Positions 1-8,196 of a stretch of 64,000 nt of DNA are shown here, piece after piece. The DNA lies in assembly GCF_009831575.1 (NCBI RefSeq), contig NZ_WUUT01000005.1:1-64000 (forward strand). Reading direction: 5' to 3'. The translations under genes were made by a program, and so were the position numbers. Within the stretch, counting starts at the first letter, position 1. The number at the start of each line of letters is the position of its first letter. The stretch is from Halovenus carboxidivorans (GTDB taxonomy: Archaea > Halobacteriota > Halobacteria > Halobacteriales > Haloarculaceae). The notes under the pieces were generated by a model, which saw nothing but the letters and a program-made list of their open reading frames with translations, did no database searches and had not been told where the DNA came from.

Positions 1-70
1 GTTAGTGTACTCGTTCAATTAAATTACGGTCGTCACTGGACGTTCCCGTCGAGAGCGCTGAAAAACGAGC

Positions 71-355
71 CTATTCGCTCGATGGGAGTAGACCGCCGTA
101 GTACAGCAGGTGTGCCCCCGCGGCGATCAGCCCGACGCCGAGTACCTGCACCCGGTTCGACGCCTCCGGGAGCGGATCGAACTCGACTTTGAGCACGGCG
201 TGATACACCCGTGCGGCGATATCGAGCAGTCGAGTCGGGACGGCGAGGTGTGCGACCCCGGCCAGGATGAGCAGTACGCCGGTGATCCGGGGAAGGTCCA
301 CGTCTGCGCCGGTCGCTCCCGATTCGTCCCGTCTGTCGCTGGGTGGCTGTTTCAT
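71..355 (-). CDS. Small two-helix membrane protein, hypothetical
   Basis: A 94-residue protein with an acidic, hydrophilic N-terminus (residues 1-22) followed by a hydrophobic segment at about 23-45 (ITGVLLILAGVAHLAVP) and a second at about 68-90 (VQVLGVGLIAAGAHLLYYGG). The topology suggests a two-pass inner membrane protein. I recognise no catalytic motif and assign no function. It lies 45 nt downstream of another leftward membrane protein gene and may share its transcript. The start is an ATG at 355, and the acidic N-terminus is typical of haloarchaeal proteins, which supports this frame over the overlapping arginine-rich frames. Confidence 0.7.
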   Translation of the reverse strand: MKQPPSDRRDESGATGADVDLPRITGVLLILAGVAHLAVPTRLLDIAARVYHAVLKVEFDPLPEASNRVQVLGVGLIAAGAHLLYYGGLLPSSE

Positions 356-400
356 TGGGTTAGGAAAGTCGATACAGCACCAACAGCCTGACGACTTCTC

Positions 401-877
401 TCAGCCGAGTAGCTGGTTGCCGAGCGTGACAGCCGGGACGAGGACGAGCAGATAGCCGGCCGCCGAGAGTGCCCAGTCGCGAGCGGTGGTCTTCCGGCGG
501 TCGGAAGACAGCCCGGGCGCTCGGGGCAGCGGAACGAGTACGAAGAACCCGACCATCAGCACGTACAGGACGACTCCGGTCGCCGCTGCGGTCAGCAGCG
601 ACGCAGTGCCGGCGACGGCTTCCGTCGCCAGCGAGAGCCAGACGAACAGAAGGCCCGTCCCGGCACCGGCGAGGTAGTGCGCGACAGTCGCCAGCCGACC
701 GGGCGCCCTGTCCGGGTGTGTCTCGGTCAGGACCCCAGCGGCGACGGAGGGCGGAGTCGCGCCTTCCGGCAGGCGGCCCATGAGCAGATCCATTCCGAGC
801 GTCGCGAGCACTCCGCCGACGAGTCCGATCGGAAACCGGACGACTGGTGCCGGTGTTGCGACAGTTTCAGTGACCAT
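401..877 (-). CDS. Multi-pass membrane protein, hypothetical
   Basis: A 158-residue protein with about four hydrophobic segments: near residues 15-32 (FPIGLVGGVLATLGMDLL), 62-82, 87-112 and 135-155. No enzymatic motif is visible, so the function is unknown. I chose the ATG at 877 instead of a TTG at 901, because a TATA-like stretch (CTTTTGATC on the coding strand) lies at 897-905, about 25 nt upstream, which fits a leaderless transcript. It is divergent from the poly-gamma-glutamate hydrolase-like gene at 960 and upstream of the small membrane protein at 71-355. Confidence 0.7.
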   Translation of the reverse strand: MVTETVATPAPVVRFPIGLVGGVLATLGMDLLMGRLPEGATPPSVAAGVLTETHPDRAPGRLATVAHYLAGAGTGLLFVWLSLATEAVAGTASLLTAAATGVVLYVLMVGFFVLVPLPRAPGLSSDRRKTTARDWALSAAGYLLVLVPAVTLGNQLLG

Positions 878-959
878 AGGCGTGGTTACGAGCGTGATCA
901 AAAGAGGATACTGGTCGGAGACCCGGTACGGTTATTGTGCTGACAGCCGAGTCCTAGCT

Positions 960-1547
960 GTGAGTCGACGGTTCATCTCGACACAGCCGGTGGAAGTCAG
1001 CGCGACAGCCCATCTCATCGAACTGCTGTACGACGACGGAACCCACGACGAGACGGTGATCTGTGCCGGACACGGCGGTGCGGTCGAACCGGGGACGGCG
1101 GAACTCGCAGTCGAGTTGGCGACAGCGACGGAGGACGCGGTGTGCTGGGCGACGCTCGGCTACGACGGGGAGGGGAGCGCTTTCGAGCGATTTCACCCGC
1201 CCTCGACCGCTCTCGGCCCCGACGAGTATCCCCTGCTGGGCGAGATTGCAGACCGGGGGTTCGACCGCGTGCTCAGCCTGCACGGATTGGCCGACGACGA
1301 GGTGCTCGTCGGCGGTGCGACGGACGACGGAACGAAAGACGAGATTGCAGAGCGACTCGACTCCGCGCTGTCGGTGCCCGTCGATGTCGTCACGGAGGGA
1401 CAGTACTCTGGGACACATCCGGAGAACTTCGTCAACTGGCTGGCCGAAGGGAACGGTGGGATCCAACTCGAACTCGGGCCGACAGCGAGATCGGACGCTG
1501 CGGAGACACTGAGAGAGACGCTTCAGACGTGGCTCACCGAGCAGTAA
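960..1547 (+). CDS. Poly-gamma-glutamate hydrolase family protein
   Basis: A 195-residue protein with the three signatures of the PghP/YmaC-like poly-gamma-glutamate hydrolase family: an ICAGHGGAVEPGTAELA block near residue 38 (metal-binding His and Glu), a SLHG block near residue 102, and a C-terminal GGIQLELGPTAR block. Characterised members are zinc amidases that cut gamma-linked polyglutamate; some haloarchaea make this polymer, so a capsule-trimming or scavenging role is possible but inferred. No signal peptide is visible, so it is probably cytoplasmic. The start is placed at a GTG (960), about 28 nt after a TATA-like GGTTATTGTG at 928-937; a second in-frame GTG at 990 is possible. It converges on azf, with 3 nt between the stops. 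Confidence 0.72.
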   Translation: MSRRFISTQPVEVSATAHLIELLYDDGTHDETVICAGHGGAVEPGTAELAVELATATEDAVCWATLGYDGEGSAFERFHPPSTALGPDEYPLLGEIADRGFDRVLSLHGLADDEVLVGGATDDGTKDEIAERLDSALSVPVDVVTEGQYSGTHPENFVNWLAEGNGGIQLELGPTARSDAAETLRETLQTWLTEQ

Positions 1548-1550
1548 GGA

Positions 1551-2339
1551 TCAGTCGACGTTGACTGCTTCGGCCGTCCCGTCGATGCGCTCGGCACCGT
1601 CCCACTCCGCGGAGTTGTCCTGCGGGTCGTAGCCGAGCACCTCCCTGGCTCGCTCTAGGGAGTAGTACTTGCGGTCGTTGTCGGAGATACCGTAGACGAT
1701 CTCGAAGTCGTAGTCGGCTTCGAGCGCGCGGGCGTGGATCTGTGCACAGTCTCGCGGCGAGAGCCACATCGCCTGTCCGCGCTCGTAATCGATCGGGGGG
1801 TGGTCCTCGTTCAGGTTTCCGATCCGGATGTTACAGACCGAGATGTCGTACTCGTCGTGGAAGAAGCGGCCGATCACTTCGCCGGTCGCCTTGCTGATGC
1901 CGTAGCGGTTCCCGGGCCGGGGGAACTCGTCGCCCTCCAGGCGGAAGTCGTCGTGGGCGCGGTACATCTCGGGGGTTCGCTCGTCGGTTTCGGCGGCCCC
2001 GACGGCGTGATTCGAGGAGGCGAAGACCATCTTGTCGACGCCGGCCTCGACTGCACACTCGTAGACAGTGTGCGTGCCGTCGATGTTGTTCGAGAGCACG
2101 CTCTCCCACGGGGCGTCCGGACGCGGATCACCGGCGAGGTGGATGACCGCGTTGACGTCCTCCATCGCCGGCCGAACGTCGGCGTGGTTTTCCACCTCAC
2201 CAGTCCAGTAGGGAAACTCGGGTTCGTGGGCCGGCTGACTGTGAAACATGAGCCGCCAGTCGTACTCCTCGCGCAACCCATTCAGGACTGTGCGTCCGAC
2301 GTGGCCCCCTGCTCCAGTGAGTAATACCGGCTCGTCCAT
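1551..2339 (-). CDS. azf: NAD-dependent glucose-6-phosphate dehydrogenase, Azf type
   Basis: A 262-residue Rossmann protein of the extended SDR/epimerase group. The NAD-binding motif TGAGGHVG is at residues 8-15, a HLAGDPRPDAPWES block is near 68-81, and the catalytic YGISK (YxxxK) is near 146-150. The C-terminal block GISDNDRKYYSLERAREVLG and the overall length closely match the haloarchaeal Azf described from Haloferax volcanii, which oxidises glucose-6-phosphate with NAD in the oxidative pentose phosphate pathway. Assignment rests on remembered family similarity; other haloarchaeal NAD-dependent epimerases share the fold, so a paralogue with another sugar substrate is possible. It is cytosolic and apparently monocistronic. 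Confidence 0.75.
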   Translation of the reverse strand: MDEPVLLTGAGGHVGRTVLNGLREEYDWRLMFHSQPAHEPEFPYWTGEVENHADVRPAMEDVNAVIHLAGDPRPDAPWESVLSNNIDGTHTVYECAVEAGVDKMVFASSNHAVGAAETDERTPEMYRAHDDFRLEGDEFPRPGNRYGISKATGEVIGRFFHDEYDISVCNIRIGNLNEDHPPIDYERGQAMWLSPRDCAQIHARALEADYDFEIVYGISDNDRKYYSLERAREVLGYDPQDNSAEWDGAERIDGTAEAVNVD

Positions 2340-2477
2340 TCAGTTCGCACAAGCACTGGCAGTAATAAGTAGCATACGATTCCGCTCGGCGCTGCTGACA
2401 GATCCGAGACAGAACGGCGGGTAGTCACCGCTTGCCGGGATCGACGGGTCGTTTATACTCGGCCGGGAACGATCAGT

Positions 2478-2849
2478 ATGAGCGAACGAGCGCCAGCGGA
2501 GACGGAGGCCGCCTGTTTCGAGGCCGGGATCAAGTTCGGGACGTTGTATCACCAGTTCGCCGGGACGCCGATCAGCCCCGACAGCGCCGCCTCGCTCGCG
2601 GCGGCGATGGAGGAAGCGATCGAAAACCAGCCGCACTGCCGGGCGGTCCGAATCGATATCGACACCGACAGGCTCGCCGCGGCAATCGAGGAGGGGCCGG
2701 CCGAGTATACCGAACTCACCGGGGAGTTCATGGACGTGGAGATGGAGATCGCCTACGAGGACACACTCGTCGTGGCGGAGATGCACCTCGAAGACGGCTA
2801 CCCCCTGATGGAGGTCACGGGCGTTCGGGGGTCCGGCGTCGAACGGTAG
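2478..2849 (+). CDS. mptD: Archaeal dihydroneopterin aldolase (MptD family)
   Basis: A 123-residue single-domain protein with the family core FEAGIKFGTLYHQFAGTPIS near residues 15-33 and an acidic central part. Archaeal MptD (formerly DUF372) converts 7,8-dihydroneopterin to 6-hydroxymethyl-7,8-dihydropterin in the pterin branch that feeds methanopterin or folate-type cofactors; haloarchaea use it for folate. The length agrees with the family. No other pterin genes are adjacent. The start ATG at 2478 begins MSERAPAETEAA and is the first plausible acidic N-terminus. Confidence 0.82.
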   Translation: MSERAPAETEAACFEAGIKFGTLYHQFAGTPISPDSAASLAAAMEEAIENQPHCRAVRIDIDTDRLAAAIEEGPAEYTELTGEFMDVEMEIAYEDTLVVAEMHLEDGYPLMEVTGVRGSGVER

Positions 2850-2926
2850 GTCGACCGGATTCCGTCCCCGGGCTCAGGTCACGAGAGTGATAAAGAATTT
2901 AGTCATCGACAGTCGAACGGATGCAC

Positions 2927-3265
2927 ATGACAGAGTATACCGTCGAGTTCGTCGGAACTGGCGAGAGCATCACAGTGTCGGACAAGGAGACAATCCTGAG
3001 CAAGTGCATCGAGGAGGGCATCGCTCAGGAGTTCTCCTGTCGGGTCGGCATGTGTCTGGCCTGTTCCGCGAAAATCGAGGAGGGAGAAGTGACACAGCCC
3101 GCCGCCCGTGGCCTGACCGACGCCGAACGCGAGGAGTACGCCCTCACCTGCATGGCCCGCCCGCAGTCCGATCTCAAACTCGACCGCGGCAAGTACCCGC
3201 CGAGCATCGACGACGAGTATCCCGCCGCTGACGATAGCAACGACACAGCCGCCGCCGACGACTGA
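2927..3265 (+). CDS. Plant-type [2Fe-2S] ferredoxin
   Basis: A 112-residue ferredoxin with the cluster ligand pattern CRVGMCLACSAKIEEG plus a later Cys in ALTCMARP, giving the Cys-x4-Cys-x2-Cys...Cys arrangement of plant-type [2Fe-2S] proteins. It lacks the N-terminal insertion of the abundant halobacterial ferredoxin and is shorter, so it is a minor electron carrier of unknown partner. A TATA-like AAGAATTTAG lies at 2893-2902, close to two possible starts (2921 and 2927); the ATG at 2927 (MTEYTVEF) is preferred because it begins directly at the beta-strand. The C-terminus is an acidic, alanine-rich tail. Confidence 0.85.
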   Translation: MTEYTVEFVGTGESITVSDKETILSKCIEEGIAQEFSCRVGMCLACSAKIEEGEVTQPAARGLTDAEREEYALTCMARPQSDLKLDRGKYPPSIDDEYPAADDSNDTAAADD

Positions 3266-3420
3266 TCTCTTCCTGTCGTCTCGCCGGTGCCGCAGTCACC
3301 CACGGATCGGAGCCTCGACCCGTTCACGAAGAGTAGACCCTATATGGGTGGGGGCCATAGTAGAGGGTGAACACTCGGCGCCAGTGCAGGGCTGACGACC
3401 GAACTCGAACTCCTCAAACC

Positions 3421-4008
3421 ATGACCAGCCGCGTATACAGACTTCATTCGACGTTGGAACTCCCGCTCGAGGATGTCCACGAGTATTTCGAGGACCCCGA
3501 CTTGCCGGACGGAATCGAGGGTGTTGATATCACACGACGAAACAATACGCTCATCATCAGCGCAGTGCCCGATGATGATAGTATCAGCAAGTACACGCCG
3601 ACCGCACAGCTCAAAGCGAGCGTGACGGAAAACCGCGTGTACGAGGAAGACCCCGACGCGGGACCGGGTGGCCCCTCGGGCGGTGGCGGCGGCCCGCAGT
3701 GGGGTGCGCTCGAAGAGGAAGAAGAGATCGAATCGGAACTCGTCGAGTACGCCTGTTTCAAGGGGGACCGAGAGACTGTCCTGCAGAACACGGCGCTGCA
3801 GTACGAGATGTTCCAGGTCCTCTGTCAGATCGCCAGCCGAGCGGAGAAGGGAACCCTGACCGCCGTCGCCGCGACGGAAGACGATATCGAGGCCGTCCGA
3901 ATCGTCGACGGCGAACGGCGGCCCGCGTCGGTCACAGTCGCCGAGGACCCCGGTGAAGCCGACGAGGACGACGGGGTCGACTGGCGAAACAACGAGTTTA
4001 TCAGCTAA
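3421..4008 (+). CDS. Conserved haloarchaeal protein of unknown function
   Basis: A 195-residue acidic protein. Residues 1-75 form a domain beginning MTSRVYRLHSTLELPLEDVH. A glycine/proline-rich linker (GPGGPSGGGGGPQ, about 83-95) and an all-Glu stretch follow, then a second domain containing YACFKGDRETVLQNTALQYE. I recognise it only as a type of protein recurring in haloarchaeal genomes and assign no function. The ATG at 3421 is chosen because the upstream in-frame extension is arginine-rich and unlike the rest. A TATA-like CTATATGG at 3340-3347 would give a leader of about 50 nt. Confidence 0.65.
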   Translation: MTSRVYRLHSTLELPLEDVHEYFEDPDLPDGIEGVDITRRNNTLIISAVPDDDSISKYTPTAQLKASVTENRVYEEDPDAGPGGPSGGGGGPQWGALEEEEEIESELVEYACFKGDRETVLQNTALQYEMFQVLCQIASRAEKGTLTAVAATEDDIEAVRIVDGERRPASVTVAEDPGEADEDDGVDWRNNEFIS

Positions 4009-4037
4009 TTACTCGACGGGAGTTCGCCGCGCCCGAA

Positions 4038-4799
4038 CTAGCTCGTCCGGTAGCCGCCGTCGACGACCAGCCCGTGGCCCGTCACCCACGAGGCCTCGTC
4101 GCTAGCGAGAAAGAGAATACAGTTGGCAATCTCTTCGGGTTCGCCGAGCCGTTTCAGCGGGTAATCCTCGCGGAGTTTCTGACGTGCCTCTTCCGGGTCG
4201 TCGGCAGCGGCGAGGAACTGGTCCAGAAGCGGCGTGTCGGTAAAGCCCGGACAGACGGTGTTCGCACGGACGCCTTTCGGCCCGGCTTCGGCCGCCACGG
4301 CGCGCGTGAAGTTCAACACGGCACCCTTGCTGAGGGAGTACGCGGCCTGCTTGGGGAGTCCGAAGATACTCGCGAGCGAGCCGACGTTGACAATCGAGCC
4401 GGAGCCCTGTTCTTTCAGGTGTGGCAGCGCCGCGTGACAGCCGTTCCAGACGCCTTTGATGTTGACGTCCATGACGAAATCCCGCATCGACGTGTCCGTC
4501 TCCTCGACGTATGCAGACGGGTGGCCGGTCCCGGCGTTGTTGACCAGAATATCGAGCCCGTGCTCGTCGTATACGTCCGCGACGAGTTCGTCGAATCGGT
4601 CGGCGTCGGTGACATCGAGTTCGTAAAACGTCGCGTCGCCGCCGGCTTCGTCGATCTCGTCGGCGATTTTCGGCCCCTCGTCGCTGTTGATATCCGTCAC
4701 GATGACCTCTGCCCCCTCCTCCGCGAACCGCAGGGAAGTCGCTTTGCCGATTCCGGACGCCGCACCCGTGATAAGTGCTGTCTCGTCTTCGAGTCGCAT
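4038..4799 (-). CDS. Short-chain dehydrogenase/reductase (classical SDR)
   Basis: A 253-residue classical SDR with the cofactor motif TGAASGIG (residues 11-18), NNAG near 88, a catalytic Ser in VNVGSLAS, the YSLSKGAV (YxxxK) active site near 153, and the NTVCPGFTDTPL and VDGGYRTS motifs at the C-terminus. Such enzymes reduce 3-oxoacyl groups or oxidise secondary alcohols and sugars; the substrate cannot be read from the sequence. An acidic residue follows the second beta-strand (TDINSD), which favours NAD(H). The ATG at 4799 is supported by a TATA-like GTTATTTT at 4824-4831, about 27 nt upstream; an upstream frame extension to 4925 is rejected for that reason. Confidence 0.85.
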   Translation of the reverse strand: MRLEDETALITGAASGIGKATSLRFAEEGAEVIVTDINSDEGPKIADEIDEAGGDATFYELDVTDADRFDELVADVYDEHGLDILVNNAGTGHPSAYVEETDTSMRDFVMDVNIKGVWNGCHAALPHLKEQGSGSIVNVGSLASIFGLPKQAAYSLSKGAVLNFTRAVAAEAGPKGVRANTVCPGFTDTPLLDQFLAAADDPEEARQKLREDYPLKRLGEPEEIANCILFLASDEASWVTGHGLVVDGGYRTS

Positions 4800-5125
4800 G
4801 GTACACACGGGACCACCGACGCCAAAATAACTGTCCCTTTCAATCGGGCCTCTCAGCCGTCGATTCGGCCAGATTCGGGTATTGCCACCGAAGCAGTCGC
4901 TACGTGAGTCCCCAGCGGTAACCACCGACTCCCTGCGGTCGACGGTCGCGTCGGGCTACTGCGATGGCCAACCGCAGGTGACGTATCGGTTGGGGATTCG
5001 TCGAGTCGTAAGCCACCGTTCGGCCGTGAGTACAGTTATATACTGGCAAATTCCCGGCTAGTTTACCGGGGTTTCCGAGGCCGGGCGCGCTGACCCGGCC
5101 GCCGCGCCGTTTCGGCCCGACCACG
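4800..5125. other. Intergenic region, 326 bp, no gene seen
   Basis: No acidic, haloarchaeal-looking frame spans this stretch. It holds the TATA-like element of the SDR gene (4824-4831), a short dyad CAGT-TATAT-ACTG at 5033-5045 that resembles a TATA box readable in either direction with no obvious gene to serve, and two hairpins near its right end that are listed separately. I see no tRNA or known ncRNA. Confidence 0.5.
5053..5100 (-). terminator. Tandem hairpins downstream of the flavoprotein gene
   Basis: Reading away from the leftward flavoprotein gene that ends at 5126, there is a perfect 7-bp stem GGCCGGG/CCCGGCC (5079-5085 with 5094-5100, 8-nt loop), then a 5-bp stem CCCGG/CCGGG (5053-5057 with 5066-5070). 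No strong T-run follows, so intrinsic termination is uncertain; a 3' end processing or stabilising role is an alternative. Confidence 0.3.
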
Positions 5126-6208
5126 TCAGTCTGTCACGCCGAGCGGGAGAGAGATCGGTTCGTCGCCGTCGAATCGCCCCGGGTCGAACCCGGTGATCCC
5201 GTCCCCGCCGAGCATCTGGTCCGCGACGGCACGCCCCAGCGCCGGCGAGCGCATCAGACCGTGCCCACAGAGGCCGGTTGCGACGTACACCCCGCCGTCG
5301 AGTTCGCCGACCAGCGGGTCACGGTCGGGGGTCGCCGTACAGAGTCCAGCCCACGACCGCTCGACCGACTGCTCACCGGAGAGTCGCTGCCGGAGTGCCG
5401 CCAGCCGGTCAGCGAGAAAGGCGTCGTCTGCCGAGCGGTCGTAGCCGTCGGCGTCGCCGTGATACATCTCCGAGCCGTCGCCCGCGAGAACCCCGTCGTC
5501 GGTCGGCCGTGCGTACCGCTCCGTCGACGCGTTGTAGTAGATCGGCACGTCCCCGGCCTCGCCGGCGACCAGCGCCTGGGTGCGGTACAGCCCGAGGGCG
5601 AGGTCAGCGCCGAAGTCGACGAGCGCATCTGCGGTTCCCGCACCGGCGGCGACGAGGACGGCATCGCTGTCGATCAGTTCCCCGTCGACGGCGACTGCGC
5701 CGGAGCCGGTTACCGTCGCCGGGGCCCCGGTGTGCACGGAGACACCGGCTGCCTTGGCCCGGGCGGCGAGATGGGAGAGATACGCGTCGGTGTCCACGTA
5801 GCCGGCGTTGTGCGCGATGGCCCCGCGTTCGATATCGTCGGTGCGAAGCGCCGGGAACCGAGACGCAATCGCCTCCTCGTCGACGCGTTCGACATCCCGG
5901 CCGCGGTCGGCCATCCGGGCGGCCTGTGCGTCGATGGCGTCCGCAGTTTCTGCGTCACAGGCGAACCACAGGTACGGGCACTCGGTCAGGAGGTCGTGCT
6001 CACGGAAGTACCGGAGCGATTCGGCGGCGATGCCGGCGTCTCGGCGGTCGGCGTACGCGTCGTAACAGATCCCCGCGGCGCGGCCGGACGCACCGCTACC
6101 GAGTCGTCCCGCCTCGAACAGCGATACGGAGACGCCCCGTTCCGCGAGCGTACTGGCGGCCTGGAGGCCGACTGCACCGCCGCCGATGACGCTCACCCTG
6201 TCGACCAT
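5126..6208 (-). CDS. FAD-dependent oxidoreductase, DAO family
   Basis: A 360-residue flavoprotein with an N-terminal dinucleotide motif (VIGGGAVGLQAAS, residues 7-19), an acidic residue after the second strand (LFEAG) and the C-terminal FAD-contact block VYVATGLCGHGLMRSPALG. The organisation is that of the D-amino-acid oxidase/glycine oxidase/sarcosine oxidase group, so it probably oxidises an amine or amino acid, but the substrate is not determinable. It is cytosolic, without signal or membrane segment. The start (6208) lies 2 nt after the stop of the luciferase-like gene at 6211-6996, so the two are probably co-transcribed. Confidence 0.8.
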   Translation of the reverse strand: MVDRVSVIGGGAVGLQAASTLAERGVSVSLFEAGRLGSGASGRAAGICYDAYADRRDAGIAAESLRYFREHDLLTECPYLWFACDAETADAIDAQAARMADRGRDVERVDEEAIASRFPALRTDDIERGAIAHNAGYVDTDAYLSHLAARAKAAGVSVHTGAPATVTGSGAVAVDGELIDSDAVLVAAGAGTADALVDFGADLALGLYRTQALVAGEAGDVPIYYNASTERYARPTDDGVLAGDGSEMYHGDADGYDRSADDAFLADRLAALRQRLSGEQSVERSWAGLCTATPDRDPLVGELDGGVYVATGLCGHGLMRSPALGRAVADQMLGGDGITGFDPGRFDGDEPISLPLGVTD

Positions 6209-6210
6209 AG

Positions 6211-6996
6211 TTATTCGAGGAGCGGATCGAGACCCCGTGCCGGGTAGCCGACGATCCGGTCGACGCCGGCGGAGCGAAGTCGTTCGACCCGGTCGGCGAC
6301 CGTCTCCGGCCCGCCGACGAGTCCGTACGCCCGGCAGCCACGGAGGAGTTCCGACCTGGCGTCGCCGGTCGCACCGCTGTCACGGGGGGCGTCCTCGGGC
6401 AGGCGCTCGCGGACGGGCTCGCGCCGGGCGGCATACTCGCCGACGCTATCGAGAACTGTCGACTCGTCCGTCGAGAGAACGACTGGTGCGTACACCGCGA
6501 TGCTATCGGAGACCCCGGCTTCCCGGAGCGCCCGGACCGAACTGACGGTTCCGGGACCGAGCAACTCGAACTGCGTGCCGCCGATTGCGAGTGCGAGCCG
6601 TTCGATTCCCTCGGTGCCGATCCAGGGATCGTCGGCCGAGGCCGCGGCGGCGGAAAGCCGCGGGGCGACCGCTCGCTTCTGTTCGTCCTCGTCGAGATAG
6701 GCCTGATGGCCGGCGACGAGCACCTCACGGACCACCGATGGAAGCGCCTGCCGGTGGCGTTGGTTCCCACGGGGGTCGAACCCGTCCGCTCGGACCGGGA
6801 CCGTCAGACGAACCTCGAACTCCTCGGCGAGCGTCCGCAGCGTCTCCGGGTCCGGGACGTGTTCTCTCCCCTCGAAATCGATCGTCACGGTGTCGACGGC
6901 GAGTCCGCGGGCGCGCTCGACGGCGACCTCTGTCGGCTTGAGGGCCACGGCGTCGATTCCGACATCAGTCAGCGTCGCCCCGGTGAGCGCAGTCAT
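6211..6996 (-). CDS. Conserved haloarchaeal protein, luciferase-like
   Basis: A 261-residue protein. The segments VDTVTIDFEGREHVPDPETL and, near the C-terminus, GLVGGPETVADRVERLRSAG followed by VDRIVGY resemble the barrel strands and the C-terminal helix of F420/FMN-dependent luciferase-like monooxygenases. The usual N-terminal substrate strand is not obvious, so I do not claim catalytic activity. The start may be the ATG at 6996 or a GTG at 7014; the ATG is used here. Tight coupling (2 nt) to the downstream flavoprotein suggests a shared oxidative pathway, which is an inference from position only. Confidence 0.6.
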   Translation of the reverse strand: MTALTGATLTDVGIDAVALKPTEVAVERARGLAVDTVTIDFEGREHVPDPETLRTLAEEFEVRLTVPVRADGFDPRGNQRHRQALPSVVREVLVAGHQAYLDEDEQKRAVAPRLSAAAASADDPWIGTEGIERLALAIGGTQFELLGPGTVSSVRALREAGVSDSIAVYAPVVLSTDESTVLDSVGEYAARREPVRERLPEDAPRDSGATGDARSELLRGCRAYGLVGGPETVADRVERLRSAGVDRIVGYPARGLDPLLE

Positions 6997-7052
6997 GTTG
7001 CCGGTTTTCGACACCGGAGGGGCTTAGCCCTGTCGTTTGCCCGCCCGCCGGC

Positions 7053-7652
7053 TCAGACGGGGTAGTCGGCGTCGGGGCCGACCTCGCGGTCGGGTTCCGG
7101 CGGGACCGTCCAGTCCGTGGCGAGTTCGAGAAACTGCACGAGCATCCGGGCCGTCGCACCCCAGACCGTGTAGCCGTCGACGTAGAAGTAGTGGAGTCGG
7201 ATATCGCCGTAGTAGGGGTGCTCGCGGCGCTCGCTCTGGTAGTTCTCCAGGTCGGTCAGCTCCGCGACCGGGAGAATCGCCACCTCGGCGACTTCGCCAT
7301 CGTGCGGTTCGTACACCCTGTCCGGCACTTCGGCGACGAACGGGCGAACCGAGTATCGCGTGATCGTCCGGATATCGTCGAGACGGCCGACGATCGAGAC
7401 CTCCGAGGGATCGAGTCCGATCTCTTCGTTGCCCTCGCGTTTGGCGGTCACTTCGAGCGACTCGTCCTCGGGTTCGTGACCGCCGCCCGGGAAGCTCATC
7501 TGCCCGGGGTGGTCCGAGAGGTGTTCGGCACGCTTGGTAAAGAGGACGTGCGGGCCGCTCTCGCGGTCGATCACCGGCACGATGACGGCCGCTTTTCGTT
7601 CCTGATCGTCGACTGTCGCCGGCTCGAACGCACGGACGGCCGCGAGATCCAT
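7053..7652 (-). CDS. Nudix hydrolase, CoA pyrophosphatase-like (NudL group)
   Basis: A 199-residue protein with the Nudix box running from GGGHEPEDESLEV to TAKREGNEEIGL (Gly, Glu and REGNEE residues in place, near 62-86) and immediately upstream SDHPGQMSFPGG, the extra signature of the CoA/NudL subfamily that cuts CoA and acyl-CoA to 4'-phosphopantetheine and 3',5'-ADP. The central part (FYVDGYTVWGATARML) also matches that subfamily. It is cytosolic. The ATG at 7652 gives a short N-terminus typical of the group. It sits in a leftward run and precedes the luciferase-like gene by 56 nt. Confidence 0.82.
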   Translation of the reverse strand: MDLAAVRAFEPATVDDQERKAAVIVPVIDRESGPHVLFTKRAEHLSDHPGQMSFPGGGHEPEDESLEVTAKREGNEEIGLDPSEVSIVGRLDDIRTITRYSVRPFVAEVPDRVYEPHDGEVAEVAILPVAELTDLENYQSERREHPYYGDIRLHYFYVDGYTVWGATARMLVQFLELATDWTVPPEPDREVGPDADYPV

Positions 7653-7701
7653 CTACTGCGGATGGACGGCGTCCAGAATCTTAATTTGTTGGTCTCGCGG
7701 C

Positions 7702-8160
7702 CTAGGCCCGCTCGTCGAGATACGTCCGGAGGTCCGCGACATCGACCGGTGCCCACGACTCGATCTCGTAGCTCACGTCGATCAGCGCCTCGATCGTGTC
7801 GGTATCGCCCATCTCGACGGCCAGTGCCGCCTCCTCGCGGACCCGTTCGACCGCCGCCTCGCCCGCGCGCTCGCGGTCGATGTCACGGTCCTCGACATCG
7901 AGAATATGCTGGAGGTCAGCGGTCCCCTCCGGACGGACCGGAAAGGCCGCGGGGCCGACGACGAGCAGCGATTGCTCCCCCTCGATCCGGATCAACTGGT
8001 AGGCCCGGATCGCCTCGTCGATCACCTCGTCGAACTCCCCAGGCTCGGCGTCTTCGCCGCGTTTGAAGGCGAGTTCTGCGAGCGCCTGTCGTAGCTCCGC
8101 CCGGGTGAGCGCCTCGAAAGAGTCGACGACACCGGCCACCTCGTCGCCGGAGTACTCCAT
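7702..8160 (-). CDS. Conserved haloarchaeal protein of unknown function
   Basis: A 152-residue, highly acidic, apparently all-helical protein with no signal peptide or membrane segment. It contains the blocks ALTRAELRQALAELAFKRGE and WAPVDVADLRTYLDERA. No catalytic or metal-binding motif stands out. It lies 36 nt downstream of the glycosyltransferase gene and 49 nt upstream of the Nudix gene on the same strand. I recognise the type as recurring in haloarchaea but give no function. Confidence 0.65.
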   Translation of the reverse strand: MEYSGDEVAGVVDSFEALTRAELRQALAELAFKRGEDAEPGEFDEVIDEAIRAYQLIRIEGEQSLLVVGPAAFPVRPEGTADLQHILDVEDRDIDRERAGEAAVERVREEAALAVEMGDTDTIEALIDVSYEIESWAPVDVADLRTYLDERA

Positions 8161-8196
8161 ACTGAATCCTCTCCCGGTTGCCTCTTAGGCGTTGGG

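Noticed and set aside
1-70. Possible partial gene at the left edge
   Set aside because: The first 70 bases show stops in several frames and no acidic peptide, so nothing can be called there.
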